Source: Vibrio nereis NBRC 15637
GTDB taxonomy: Bacteria; Pseudomonadota; Gammaproteobacteria; Enterobacterales; Vibrionaceae
Direction: 5' to 3'
DNA length: 64,000 nt
Assembly (NCBI RefSeq): GCF_001591105.1
Contig: NZ_BCUD01000001.1
Location: 310,001 to 374,000, forward strand
The notes under the pieces are model-generated. The model saw nothing but the letters and a program-made list of their open reading frames with translations. It was not told the DNA's origin and made no database searches. This document shows, in pieces, positions 44,829-54,280 of the stretch. Numbering within the stretch: the stretch's first letter is position 1; each line of letters opens with the position of its first letter. Position numbers and translations under genes: made by a program.

Positions 44829-46268
44829 ATGAGAGATTTAGTCTTATCCCGTGGCTTGATCAATGGTGAATGGGTCGAAGCTAAGGACGGCAAGCAAGTA
44901 GATGTAACTAACCCGGCAAATGGTGATGTGATTACATCCGTACCAGATATGGGTAAAGAAGAAGCGGAAACCGCGGTACTTGCAGCACACGATGCGTTTC
45001 AAGATTGGCGAAAAACGACGGCTAAGTATCGTGCTGGGCTACTAAAGAAATGGTTCGACCTAATGGTTGAAAACGCTGACGCACTAGCAAAACTGCTGAC
45101 GACTGAGCAAGGCAAGCCGTACAAAGAAGCTTATGGTGAAGTGATGTACGGTGCCTCTTTCCTTGAGTGGTTTGCCGAAGAAGCAAAACGTGTTTATGGC
45201 GATGTTATCCCATCGGCGAACCCAAGCACTCGCTATGTCACAATCAAACAGCCTGTTGGTGTTGTCACCGCGATCACACCTTGGAACTTCCCAGTAGCGA
45301 TGATCACCCGCAAAGTGGGTCCTGCGTTAGCGGCAGGTTGTACAGTTGTTGTCAAACCCGGTGAAGACACGCCACTTTGTGCGCTTGCAATGGCAAAACT
45401 GGCTGAACAAGCAGGTATTCCAAAAGGGGTAATAAACGTCGTAACCACGTCTCGCCCGGCCGAAATTGGTGATGTTTTGTGCCGTCATCCTCTGGTTCGC
45501 AAAGTCTCGTTTACGGGCTCAACGCCAGTTGGCAAATTGATTCTGCGCCAAGCTGCGGACACAGTGAAAAAAGTCTCGCTGGAATTGGGTGGTAATGCGC
45601 CATTCATCGTGTTTGAAGATGCGGATATCGAAAAAGCGGTTCAAGGTGCGGTGATCTCCAAATATCGTAATGCAGGTCAGACTTGTGTGTGTACCAACCG
45701 TCTTTACATCCACGATGCGGTTTATGATCAGTTTGTTGAACGTTATACCCAAGTCGTTAAAGAATTAGCCATCGGTGACGGACTGGTTGAGGGTAACGAG
45801 ATTGGGCCGCTGATTAACCAAAAAGCGGTGGATAAGGTGGATTCTCTAGTTGCAAAAGCGTTAGAGCAGGGCGCAAACAAGACGCTTGGTGGCAATGTCT
45901 CTGAGGTGGGCGATCAGTTCTACCAGCCAACGATCTTAACGGACATCACTGAAGAGATGGAGATCGCGCATCAGGAGCTGTTTGGCCCTGTTTCGACGCT
46001 TTTCCGATTTACAGATGAAGACGACGTGATTCGCCGCGCCAACGATACGCCATTTGGCTTAGCCGCGTATTTCTACACCGAGAGCCACAGCCGAGTATGG
46101 CGCGTGAGTGAAGCGCTGGAATACGGAATCGTTGGCATCAACGAAGGCATTATCTCGACAGAAGTTGCTCCGTTTGGTGGTGTGAAAGAATCAGGCTGTG
46201 GCCGAGAAGGTTCCAAATATGGCATCGATGATTATTTAGAAATCAAATACCTATGCCATGGTGTTTAG
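44829..46268 (+). CDS. gabD: NAD(P)-dependent succinate/glutarate-semialdehyde dehydrogenase
   Basis: A 479-residue aldehyde dehydrogenase closest in my reading to E. coli GabD (about 480 residues). Active-site features: TPWNFPVAMI, VKPGEDTPL, the general base in LELGGNAPFIVF, and the catalytic Cys in NAGQTCVCTNRLYI. GabD-type enzymes oxidise succinate semialdehyde (from GABA); the same family (DavD) oxidises glutarate semialdehyde, which would feed the adjacent glaH. Which is meant here cannot be told from sequence. ATG 44829 follows AGGAATTTGAGTG; an in-frame GTG precedes it. Confidence 0.9.
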   Translation: MRDLVLSRGLINGEWVEAKDGKQVDVTNPANGDVITSVPDMGKEEAETAVLAAHDAFQDWRKTTAKYRAGLLKKWFDLMVENADALAKLLTTEQGKPYKEAYGEVMYGASFLEWFAEEAKRVYGDVIPSANPSTRYVTIKQPVGVVTAITPWNFPVAMITRKVGPALAAGCTVVVKPGEDTPLCALAMAKLAEQAGIPKGVINVVTTSRPAEIGDVLCRHPLVRKVSFTGSTPVGKLILRQAADTVKKVSLELGGNAPFIVFEDADIEKAVQGAVISKYRNAGQTCVCTNRLYIHDAVYDQFVERYTQVVKELAIGDGLVEGNEIGPLINQKAVDKVDSLVAKALEQGANKTLGGNVSEVGDQFYQPTILTDITEEMEIAHQELFGPVSTLFRFTDEDDVIRRANDTPFGLAAYFYTESHSRVWRVSEALEYGIVGINEGIISTEVAPFGGVKESGCGREGSKYGIDDYLEIKYLCHGV

Positions 46269-46341
46269 TGTTTGATTTCACATAGTTTCTACATGTTTTC
46301 CCTAACTTGTTAGTTTGTTCAGACCCTCTGGGTTTTTTGAT

Positions 46342-46370
46342 AGCAGCACTTGATGTGCTGCTTTTTTTCG
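46342..46370 (+). terminator. Intrinsic terminator after gabD
   Basis: AGCAGCAC (46342-46349) and GTGCTGCT (46355-46362) pair around TTGAT, then seven T. It ends gabD; the rest of the 302-bp gap to the TRAP gene holds only AT-rich leader sequence, so the transporter probably has its own promoter. Confidence 0.92.
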
Positions 46371-46570
46371 TCTGAAGATTGAGGAGAACAGTCCGCGTGC
46401 TTGAGAAAGGTTTGAGAGCCGTAAAACTTTAGGTGGATAAATTTGGATTTAACAAATGTAAATGAATTGTAATTATCAGTAACAAGGTGACAACTGGGAA
46501 ATGATAAGTCACTTAAAAGACTGTTACTGGCATGGCCAGAGCAAACAGGAATACATCAAGGAGATAATTC

Positions 46571-47605
46571 ATGTTTAAAACCTTACGCAATAAGATGCAA
46601 AAAAAGAGTGTATCTAAACTAGTCGCTGGGTATGCACTTGCAATTTCAAGTACCTTTTTTACTGCATCTCAAGCTTTCGCTGCCGAGCACAACTGGCGTT
46701 TTGTAAACCTATACTCACGCGGTTCTGCTTACGGTGAAGTGTACAAACATTTTGCTGAAAATATCGAAACGATGTCTAACGGTCGTATCTCCGTTCAAAT
46801 GATGTATGCCGGTGAAGGCGTAGGTCAAACAGGGGTGCTTGGTTCAGTAAAATCAGGCCTGATGACCATGGGTGCTCCTTTCCAACCAATGCACGCGGGT
46901 GAGTTCCCAGCAGGTGTTGTAGAAGTTGGCCTACCAGGCATGACTGACGATGTAGGCGAAATAAGCGCGCTTTTCCACGAGAAAGGCTGGAGCGAAGTTC
47001 TAGAAGAAGCTTACGACAAACAGAACCTTGTATGGCTAGAACCTTACATCCAACTGCCAGTTTATGTACTAACTAAAGAGCCAATCAACTCTGTAGAAGA
47101 CTTCAAAGGATTGAAGATTCGTGCGCCAGGTGCATACGGCAAATTCCTACGTAACCTAGGTGCGTCTCCAGCTTCTTTGTCTTGGAGCGAAATCTACACC
47201 AGTTTAGCAACGGGCGTTATCGATGGTTCGATTGGCAGTAACATCATCGACCACCGTGACGGTAACCACGTAGAAGTGGCTAAGTACATGTACCGTCTAC
47301 CAATCGCGGGTGCTCAGGCGTTGCCGATTGTTGTCAATAAGAGTGCTTGGAACAAGCTACCTAAAGATCTACAAGCGATTGTGCGCGCAGCAAGTGCGGT
47401 TCACGCTCGTGAGCAGATGACGAAGTCAAGACTTTGGGAATCTCAAGCGATTGCCGACATGGAGTCAAAAGGCATGAAGTGGAGCCCAGAGCCAAGTGCT
47501 GAAGATGTCACGAAATGGAATGACGCTGCTAACTCTCTTTGGTCAGAATATGCAGAGTCAGACAAGTACAGCAAGCGTTTGATTAAAATTGTACAAAATA
47601 ACTAA
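46571..47605 (+). CDS. TRAP transporter solute-binding protein (DctP family)
   Basis: A 344-residue periplasmic binding protein with a signal peptide cut near AFA-AEH (residue 38). Family signs: the segment starting GEVYKHFAENIETMSNGRISV, then PLY-like binding region KIRAPGAYGKFLRNLGASPASLSW and a second lobe ending in TGVIDGSIGSNIIDH. It carries an arginine in KIRAPG at the carboxylate-binding position, so an organic acid is expected. First gene of a TRAP operon with its own AAGGAG ribosome site. Neighbouring glutarate genes suggest glutarate or 5-aminovalerate; the substrate is inferred. Confidence 0.92.
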   Translation: MFKTLRNKMQKKSVSKLVAGYALAISSTFFTASQAFAAEHNWRFVNLYSRGSAYGEVYKHFAENIETMSNGRISVQMMYAGEGVGQTGVLGSVKSGLMTMGAPFQPMHAGEFPAGVVEVGLPGMTDDVGEISALFHEKGWSEVLEEAYDKQNLVWLEPYIQLPVYVLTKEPINSVEDFKGLKIRAPGAYGKFLRNLGASPASLSWSEIYTSLATGVIDGSIGSNIIDHRDGNHVEVAKYMYRLPIAGAQALPIVVNKSAWNKLPKDLQAIVRAASAVHAREQMTKSRLWESQAIADMESKGMKWSPEPSAEDVTKWNDAANSLWSEYAESDKYSKRLIKIVQNN

Positions 47606-47674
47606 TTATATAAGGCAATTGGGGATAGTTCGGATCTTCACTTAGAAGAAGAATGACAAGTGAAATTGCCTACT

Positions 47675-47697
47675 AAGGGGGCTTGCCCCCTTTTCCT
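47675..47697 (+). terminator. Attenuator hairpin after the TRAP binding-protein gene
   Basis: AAGGGGGC and GCCCCCTT (47675-47682, 47685-47692) form a strong stem followed by TTTTCCTTT. Between the binding-protein and membrane-subunit genes this can lower transcription of the latter, as usual for binding-protein operons. Confidence 0.75.
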
Positions 47698-47720
47698 TTA
47701 TTCTGGCAGGGATGATGTAT

Positions 47721-48299
47721 ATGTTGAGTAAAGTTTTGACAGCTTACTGTCTTGGAATTAATCGCTTAGTTTATTGGGTCGGCCTATCTGCATCGGTACT
47801 CATGCCGATACTTGCAGCAACGGTCGCTTTTGAAGTCTTTTCTCGTTATGTGCTTGGTTCACCAACCATCTGGGCGTATGACGTTTCTCTTTTCTTATTT
47901 GGCTATATCGCGGCACTGGGTGGCGCATTAGCTCAACAAAACAAAGCACACATTAACGTGGACGTGCTTTACCTTTCGGTATCGATGCGCGTGCGCTCGG
48001 TCTTCAATCTTGTCTCTTATTCCTTGGCGATTTTCTTCCTTGCTGTTGTGTTGATGATGGCATACGGAAAATTTGAAGAGGCGATTGAATTTAACTATCG
48101 ACGTCAGTCTGAGTGGGCACCATCAATGGCACATTTTTGGATCATGATGATAGTGGCTTGTGGCTCATTTATCGCCCAGTTCACCAGCGACATGCTACAA
48201 GACCTGTACTACGTAGTGACAGGCAAAGCCTTAATTGAACAAGATTCGGAAGTCAACGAACAACAAGATACGCTGGTTGAGCAAGCGGGGGATGTATGA
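47721..48299 (+). CDS. TRAP transporter small membrane subunit (DctQ family)
   Basis: A 192-residue four-helix membrane protein of the DctQ family. The typical IWAYDVSLFLFGYIAALGGA stretch (second helix) and AHINVDVLYLSVSMRVRSVF cytoplasmic loop are present. A start at ATG 47721 lies nine bases after GGCAGGG; ATGs at 47712 and 47715 are too close to it. Its stop overlaps the DctM start by four bases (ATGA), so the two are translationally coupled. Confidence 0.92.
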   Translation: MLSKVLTAYCLGINRLVYWVGLSASVLMPILAATVAFEVFSRYVLGSPTIWAYDVSLFLFGYIAALGGALAQQNKAHINVDVLYLSVSMRVRSVFNLVSYSLAIFFLAVVLMMAYGKFEEAIEFNYRRQSEWAPSMAHFWIMMIVACGSFIAQFTSDMLQDLYYVVTGKALIEQDSEVNEQQDTLVEQAGDV

Positions 48300-49618
48300 G
48301 TATAGAAGTATTAACGCTGCTATTGATCGGCTGTATTTTATTTAGTTTTGCGTTGGGTGCGCCTGTTGGCTTGGCATTGGGTGGTATCGCCATGGGCATG
48401 GGCTACATGACCTGGGGGGATGGCATTTTTAACCTGGTTCCGACCACCATCGAAAGTAACTTCTTTAGCTTTATATTGCTGGCTATCCCTTTGTATATCT
48501 ACATGGGGCAGTTGCTGACTCGTTCTGGGATTGGTGACGCGATGTTTAATGCGAGCCAGATGGCGATTGGCCGCCTGCGTGGCTCATTAGCGATCAGCGT
48601 GATTGGCGTCTGTTCGATGATCGGTGCAATGGTGGGGATCATTGGTGCGGGTATCATGACATCCGGCAGTATCGCACTCAAACCTATGTTGGAGCGTGGC
48701 TATGATAAACGCTTGGCTCTGGGTGTGATTATGGCGGGTGGTGGCTTAGGTATCCTGATTCCACCAAGTATTCCGATGATCATGTACGCGGCGACAACGC
48801 AGAACTCTGTCGGTCGAATGTTCCTTGCAGCTATTATCCCTGCGCTTATTTCCATTACATTGCTGATTACCTATGTGATCGTTAGCTGTAAGCTCAACCC
48901 GAAAAAAGCGCCACTTGGTACGGGCAGTGAAAGCTCAATGACGGGTAAAGAAAAATTCAGAACCGCACGTGACGGGATATTTTCTTTACTGCTGATCGTA
49001 GCGGTACTGGGCAGTATCATTACCGGTATTGCGACACCAACAGAATCTGGCGCGATTGGTGTCGTTGGCGCGATCCTATTGGCGTTCCTTTTTAAGCGTT
49101 TCCGTTTTGAAATGTTCAAATCATCCGGCTTTGAAACCGCGATGCTGGTGAGCGTGTCGATGTGGATTATTCTCGGTGCGTCACTGTTTAGTAACTTCCA
49201 CATGCTGAGTGGCGTGCAGAATATGGTTGCAGACATCACTCAAGACTTAGGCTTGCCGCCGCTTGGTGTCATTATACTGATGCAAGTGATCATGTTGCTG
49301 CTTGGTTTCATCATCGATGAGCTGATCATTGTCTTGATGTGTGCGCCGCTGTTTACCCCAATCGTGGTATCACTGGGTTATGACCCGATTTGGTTCGGTA
49401 TTTTGATGATTCTAAACATCGAGATCGCCGTTCAAACTCCGCCTTATGGTTTCGCCTTGTTCTATTTAAAAGGCATAGCGCCGCCGGGTGTAAGCATGAT
49501 GGACATCTACCGTTCTATTTTGCCGTTCATTTTACTTAAGCTGTGTGTACTTGTGATGTGTATGTTGTTCCCTGAAGTCGTGATGTGGCTACCGAACAAA
49601 GTGATGGGGGTAAATTGA
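48296..49618 (+). CDS. TRAP transporter large membrane subunit (DctM family)
   Basis: A 440-residue polytopic protein with about 12 helices, the transport channel of the TRAP system. It has the family PVGLALGGIAMGMG region near residue 24, GGGLGILIPPSIPMIMYA near 160 and PTESGAIGVVGA near 255. A proton or sodium motive force drives uptake. Followed by a one-base gap and a universal stress protein gene. Confidence 0.94.
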   Translation: MSIEVLTLLLIGCILFSFALGAPVGLALGGIAMGMGYMTWGDGIFNLVPTTIESNFFSFILLAIPLYIYMGQLLTRSGIGDAMFNASQMAIGRLRGSLAISVIGVCSMIGAMVGIIGAGIMTSGSIALKPMLERGYDKRLALGVIMAGGGLGILIPPSIPMIMYAATTQNSVGRMFLAAIIPALISITLLITYVIVSCKLNPKKAPLGTGSESSMTGKEKFRTARDGIFSLLLIVAVLGSIITGIATPTESGAIGVVGAILLAFLFKRFRFEMFKSSGFETAMLVSVSMWIILGASLFSNFHMLSGVQNMVADITQDLGLPPLGVIILMQVIMLLLGFIIDELIIVLMCAPLFTPIVVSLGYDPIWFGILMILNIEIAVQTPPYGFALFYLKGIAPPGVSMMDIYRSILPFILLKLCVLVMCMLFPEVVMWLPNKVMGVN

Positions 49619-49619
49619 T

Positions 49620-50045
49620 ATGAGTTTACAACGTATCTTAATGCCAGTGGATCTCGCATACCCTGATGTGGTGAAACGTGAGGTGGAAATGGCGTTAAAA
49701 CTGATTGCTGAAGATGGGCTGATAGACATGCTCTATGTGGATGATGCACGTGTTCACCACAGCATGGTGCCAGCCACAAGTGGCAACGCGTTTTCGAGTC
49801 ATCACCAAACCTCGTTTGATGGTGTTCAAACCATGCTAGAACAACTGGTGCCTAAAAAGCACCGAGGTAAGAGTATTGTGCGCAATGGTGTGGTGTTTGA
49901 TGAAGTCGTTCTACAGGCGAAAAAGTCACGAGCAGACGCCATTGTGATGGCATCGGCTAAACCCAAATTACGTTCTTATCTACTAGGTTCAAATGCGGCA
50001 AAAGTGGTGCGTCATGCCCCTTGTTCGGTGTTTGTTGTCAGGTAA
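49620..50045 (+). CDS. Universal stress protein linked to the TRAP operon
   Basis: A 141-residue UspA-fold protein with the start RILMPVDLAYPD and end GSNAAKVVRHAPCSVFVVR (the G-2x-G-9x-G/S/T nucleotide site appears as SYLLGSNAAKVVRHAP). It begins two bases after dctM, so it belongs to the operon. In Halomonas the analogous TeaD binds ATP and restrains TeaABC. A similar regulator of this transporter is likely but not proven. Confidence 0.88.
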   Translation: MSLQRILMPVDLAYPDVVKREVEMALKLIAEDGLIDMLYVDDARVHHSMVPATSGNAFSSHHQTSFDGVQTMLEQLVPKKHRGKSIVRNGVVFDEVVLQAKKSRADAIVMASAKPKLRSYLLGSNAAKVVRHAPCSVFVVR

Positions 50046-50070
50046 AGCAAACATTCAAACTCATCAACAT

Positions 50071-50098
50071 AGCCCTGCGTTTAGCGTAGGGCTTTTTT
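50071..50098 (+). terminator. Intrinsic terminator after the TRAP/Usp operon
   Basis: AGCCCTGCG and CGTAGGGCT (one G-T pair) form the stem around TTTAG, followed by six T. It closes the operon begun at dctP. Confidence 0.9.
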
Positions 50099-50248
50099 GT
50101 TTCATGGTGTTGGTGTTTTAAACACTTTGGAGGAGAAGGGCGTAGGCGATGGGGTACCTTGCCGCGCTTAGGCGTTTTTATTCAATCGAGAAGGTGGCTT
50201 ATGATACAATCCGCGCAGTTTTATCAAGATAAATGAATAGGTAACGCT

Positions 50249-53200
50249 TTGACATCGTCACAGCCCCCAAGAACAGATTCTAAGGCGACTGAGCAACAAG
50301 CTCAGGCTAATACGCCAGCATCATTACGTAAAGCACTTAGCCAGTGCATGATGCGAGATCGATTTCGTCTCAGCAAACGCATTTCCGGCGCAAGTAAAAT
50401 TAAAAAAGACGCGTCACGCAATGCCGTATTTGACGAAATTGCACTCGATATTGCGAAATCCATGATGGAAGTGGAGCAACGTGCTAGCTTCCACGCGACC
50501 ATCGAATACCCAGAGCTATTGCCTGTCAGTCAGAAAAAAGACGACATTGCCAAAGCGATAGAAGAAAACCAAGTGGTTATCGTCGCAGGTGAAACCGGCT
50601 CGGGTAAAACCACTCAGCTGCCAAAAATTTGTGCCGAGTTGGGCCGCGGTAAGTTTGGTCTAATTGGTCATACGCAGCCGCGTCGTCTTGCGGCCCGCTC
50701 TGTCGCCAGCCGTATTGCCGAAGAAATGGAAACCAAGCTGGGTGAGTTTGTCGGCTATAAAGTTCGATTTAACGATCAAATCTCTGAGAATACTCAGATC
50801 AAGTTGATGACGGACGGTATCTTGTTGGCAGAGATCCAGCACGACCGCTTCTTGAATCAATATGACACCATCATTATCGATGAAGCGCACGAACGCAGTC
50901 TCAATATCGACTTTATTCTTGGTTATCTGAGAGAGCTGTTGCCTCGTCGTCCTGATCTGAAAGTGATCATCACTTCGGCAACGATCGACCCTGAACGTTT
51001 TTCCAAACACTTTAATGATGCGCCGATCATCGAAGTCTCCGGTCGTACTTATCCGGTAGAAACGCGCTATCGTCCACTGCGCGGTGATGATGACTCGGAT
51101 CGCGATCAGCTTGAAGGCATTTTTGAAGCCGTCGATGAGCTGTGTGATGAAGGCTTAGGAGATATCCTGATCTTCATGAACGGCGAACGAGAAATTCGCG
51201 ACACGGCAGACGCGCTCTCAAAGCGTAATTTGAAGAGCACGGAGATCGTCCCTTTGTACGCACGTTTGTCTGCGGGTGAGCAAAATAAGATTTTCCAACC
51301 TCACGCTGGCCGCCGCATTGTATTGGCGACCAACGTCGCGGAAACCTCGTTAACGGTTCCGGGCATCAAGTATGTGATTGACCCAGGCACAGCGCGTATT
51401 AGCCGCTACAGCTACCGCACTAAGGTTCAGCGCCTTCCTATTGAGCCGGTTTCTCAAGCAAGCGCCAACCAGCGTAAAGGTCGTTGTGGTCGTGTAGAAG
51501 AAGGTATCTGTATTCGACTTTATTCAGAGGAAGACTTTGAATCACGTCCTGAATTTACCGATCCAGAAATTCTGCGTACCAACTTAGCCTCGGTTATTTT
51601 GCAGATGACCGCACTGGGGCTCGGCGATATCCAAGCTTTCCCATTTGTTGAAGCGCCAGATAAGCGAAACATTCAAGATGGTGTGCGTTTGCTTGAAGAG
51701 CTTGGTGCGATTAACGCCGAAGCGAAAGATCCTAAAAAGCGCCTCACGTCGGTGGGTCGTCAATTGGCGCGTTTGCCTATCGACCCGCGTTTAGCTCGTA
51801 TGGTGCTAGAAGCGCCAAAATACGGTGCTTTAAAAGAAGTGATGGTAATTGCGTCTGCGCTTTCTATTCAGGATCCGCGTGAACGCCCGAGTGATAAACA
51901 GCAGTCGTCTGACGATAAACATCGTCGCTTCTTCCATGAAGAGTCGGACTTTCTGACGTTTGTGAACTTGTGGGACTACATTCAGAAGCAGCAAAAAGCG
52001 CTGACGGGTAACCAATTCCGCAAGCAGTGTAAACAAGAGTATCTTAACTACCTTCGCATTCGTGAGTGGCAAGACGTTTACTTCCAGCTGCATCAGTCCA
52101 TGCGCGAGATGGAGTTCAAATTGAACGACGAGCCTGCGAGTTATCACGGCGTACACAGCGCAATACTGGTTGGTTTACTGTCTCACATTGGTATGAAAGA
52201 CCAAGAGAAAAATGAGTATCAGGGCGCGCGAAATGCCCGTTTCCATATCTTCCCTGCATCGGGCTTATTTAAGAAACAGCCGAAATGGATCATGTCGGCC
52301 GAGCTGGTGGAAACCTCAAAATTGTGGGGTCGCATCATTGCTAAAATCCAACCGGAATGGATTGAACCTGTAGCCAAACACCTGATCAAACGCAGCTACA
52401 GCGAACCGCATTGGTCGAAGAAACGCGCAGCAGTCATGGCGTACGAAAAAGTGATGCTGTACGGGGTACCAATTGTACCTAAACGCTTAGTGAACTATGG
52501 CCACATTGACAGTTCAGTGAGCCGTGAAATCTTCATTCGCAGTGCATTGGTTGAAGGAGAGTGGGAGACCAAACACGCGTTCTTCAAGCAGAACCGTAAA
52601 CTGCTGCAAGAAGTCGAAGAGCTCGAACATAAATCTCGTCGCCGTGACATTCTGGTCGATGACGATGAGCTGTTTGATTTCTACGATCAGCGCGTGAGTA
52701 CGGAAGTGGTGTCAGGCCGCCATTTTGATACGTGGTGGAAGAAGGCTTCGAAAGAAAACAGCGAACTGCTCAACTTTGAAAAAGAGATGCTGTTCAAAGG
52801 CGATGCCAGCCACGTGACCGATTTGGATTATCCAAACTTCTGGCATCAAAACGGCCTTAAGCTCAAATTAAGCTACCAATTTGAGCCGGGTGAAGATAAC
52901 GATGGTGTGACGGTTCATCTTCCGCTTCCGGTACTTAACCAAGTTGAGCCCGCTGGGTTTGACTGGCAAATCCCAGGTTTGCGTCATGAACTTGTTGTGA
53001 GCCTGATTAAGTCTTTACCAAAAACGGTTCGTAAAAACTTTGTGCCAGCGCCGAACTACGCAGATGCATTCTTGGCACGCGTAACGCCGATGGAAGCGCC
53101 ACTGTTGGATGCATTGGAGAAAGAACTGCGCCGCATGACAGGGGTGGAAGTACTGCGAGAAGACTGGAATCTTGACCAAGTACCAGACCACTTAAAGGTG

Positions 53201-54184
53201 ACGTTCCGCGCGGTAGACCACAGAAATCGTAAGCTGAAAGAAAACCGTAATCTGCATGAGCTAAAAGAGAGCTTAAAAGATAAAGTTCAGGAAACTTTGT
53301 CGAAAGTTGCAGATGACGATATCGAGCAGCAAGGCTTACACACTTGGAGCTTTGGTGAACTGCCGAAGGTGTATCAACAGAAGCGCGGTGGGTATGAGGT
53401 AAAAGCGTATCCTGCGATTGTTGATACCAAAGACAGCGTTGAAATTAAGCTGTATGAAACTGAACAAGAACAGGTTCAGGCCATGCAAGCGGGCCAACGC
53501 CGTTTGATCTTACTGAATGTGCCATCGCCGATTAAGTATTTGCACGCGAACTTGCCGAACAAATCTAAATTGGGCTTGTACTTTAACCCGTATGGCAAAG
53601 TGCTCGATCTGATTGATGATTGCATCGCATGTGGCGTCGACAAATTGATCGAACAGCAGGGCGGGCTGGTTTGGGAACCTGAACAGTTTGAAGCGTTGAA
53701 AGAACATGTCCGTGCGGAGTTGGGTGATACGGTGGTCGACATTGCCAAACAGGTTGAAACTATTTTGACCACTGCGTTTAGCATCAACAAAAAGCTCAAG
53801 GGCAAGATTGATTTCACCATGGCATTTGCACTTTCAGATATTAAGGCGCAAGTGGAAGGATTGATCTTCAAAGGGTTTGCGACCGAATGTGGCTGGAAGC
53901 GTTTGCCGGATATTTTACGTTACCTGAAGGCAATTGAACGCCGCATGGAAAAATTGCCGATTGATCCTAACAAGGATCGCTTGCATATGCTGAAAATTGA
54001 GTCGGTCACCAATGACTACAAAGAACTGCTCAATAAAATACCAAAAGGTGTGGCAGTGCCAGAAAATGTCAAAGAAATCCGATGGATGTTAGAAGAACTT
54101 CGTGTAAGCTACTTTGCCCAACAACTGGGGACGCCGTACCCAGTTTCGGACAAGCGAGTTAAGAACGCGATAGATGCCTGTTAG
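50249..54184 (+). CDS. hrpA: ATP-dependent RNA helicase HrpA
   Basis: A 1311-residue DEAH-box helicase, slightly longer than E. coli HrpA (about 1300). Motifs: Walker A GETGSGKTTQ, DEAH in IIIDEAHERSLN, SAT in IITSATIDPERF, and RKGRCGRVEEG (motif VI region). The C-terminal part with LIPLPLLNQVEP-like and PNKSKLGLYFNPYGK is conserved in HrpA. In E. coli it helps rescue stalled ribosomes and processes mRNA. The start is TTG at 50249 with AGG seven bases upstream. Monocistronic. Confidence 0.96.
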   Translation: MTSSQPPRTDSKATEQQAQANTPASLRKALSQCMMRDRFRLSKRISGASKIKKDASRNAVFDEIALDIAKSMMEVEQRASFHATIEYPELLPVSQKKDDIAKAIEENQVVIVAGETGSGKTTQLPKICAELGRGKFGLIGHTQPRRLAARSVASRIAEEMETKLGEFVGYKVRFNDQISENTQIKLMTDGILLAEIQHDRFLNQYDTIIIDEAHERSLNIDFILGYLRELLPRRPDLKVIITSATIDPERFSKHFNDAPIIEVSGRTYPVETRYRPLRGDDDSDRDQLEGIFEAVDELCDEGLGDILIFMNGEREIRDTADALSKRNLKSTEIVPLYARLSAGEQNKIFQPHAGRRIVLATNVAETSLTVPGIKYVIDPGTARISRYSYRTKVQRLPIEPVSQASANQRKGRCGRVEEGICIRLYSEEDFESRPEFTDPEILRTNLASVILQMTALGLGDIQAFPFVEAPDKRNIQDGVRLLEELGAINAEAKDPKKRLTSVGRQLARLPIDPRLARMVLEAPKYGALKEVMVIASALSIQDPRERPSDKQQSSDDKHRRFFHEESDFLTFVNLWDYIQKQQKALTGNQFRKQCKQEYLNYLRIREWQDVYFQLHQSMREMEFKLNDEPASYHGVHSAILVGLLSHIGMKDQEKNEYQGARNARFHIFPASGLFKKQPKWIMSAELVETSKLWGRIIAKIQPEWIEPVAKHLIKRSYSEPHWSKKRAAVMAYEKVMLYGVPIVPKRLVNYGHIDSSVSREIFIRSALVEGEWETKHAFFKQNRKLLQEVEELEHKSRRRDILVDDDELFDFYDQRVSTEVVSGRHFDTWWKKASKENSELLNFEKEMLFKGDASHVTDLDYPNFWHQNGLKLKLSYQFEPGEDNDGVTVHLPLPVLNQVEPAGFDWQIPGLRHELVVSLIKSLPKTVRKNFVPAPNYADAFLARVTPMEAPLLDALEKELRRMTGVEVLREDWNLDQVPDHLKVTFRAVDHRNRKLKENRNLHELKESLKDKVQETLSKVADDDIEQQGLHTWSFGELPKVYQQKRGGYEVKAYPAIVDTKDSVEIKLYETEQEQVQAMQAGQRRLILLNVPSPIKYLHANLPNKSKLGLYFNPYGKVLDLIDDCIACGVDKLIEQQGGLVWEPEQFEALKEHVRAELGDTVVDIAKQVETILTTAFSINKKLKGKIDFTMAFALSDIKAQVEGLIFKGFATECGWKRLPDILRYLKAIERRMEKLPIDPNKDRLHMLKIESVTNDYKELLNKIPKGVAVPENVKEIRWMLEELRVSYFAQQLGTPYPVSDKRVKNAIDAC

Positions 54185-54280
54185 GCATGCTAATTGCTTT
54201 GCTTTAGATATTTGTTCAGTATTTTGACTCGATAGGCAGAGGGTTGCCCCTGCCTCTAGTAATTTAAAAGAAGGTTTATT

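Noticed and set aside
46342..46571. gabD and the TRAP genes as one operon
   Set aside because: A strong terminator follows gabD and 200 bp of leader precedes dctP, so separate transcription is more likely.
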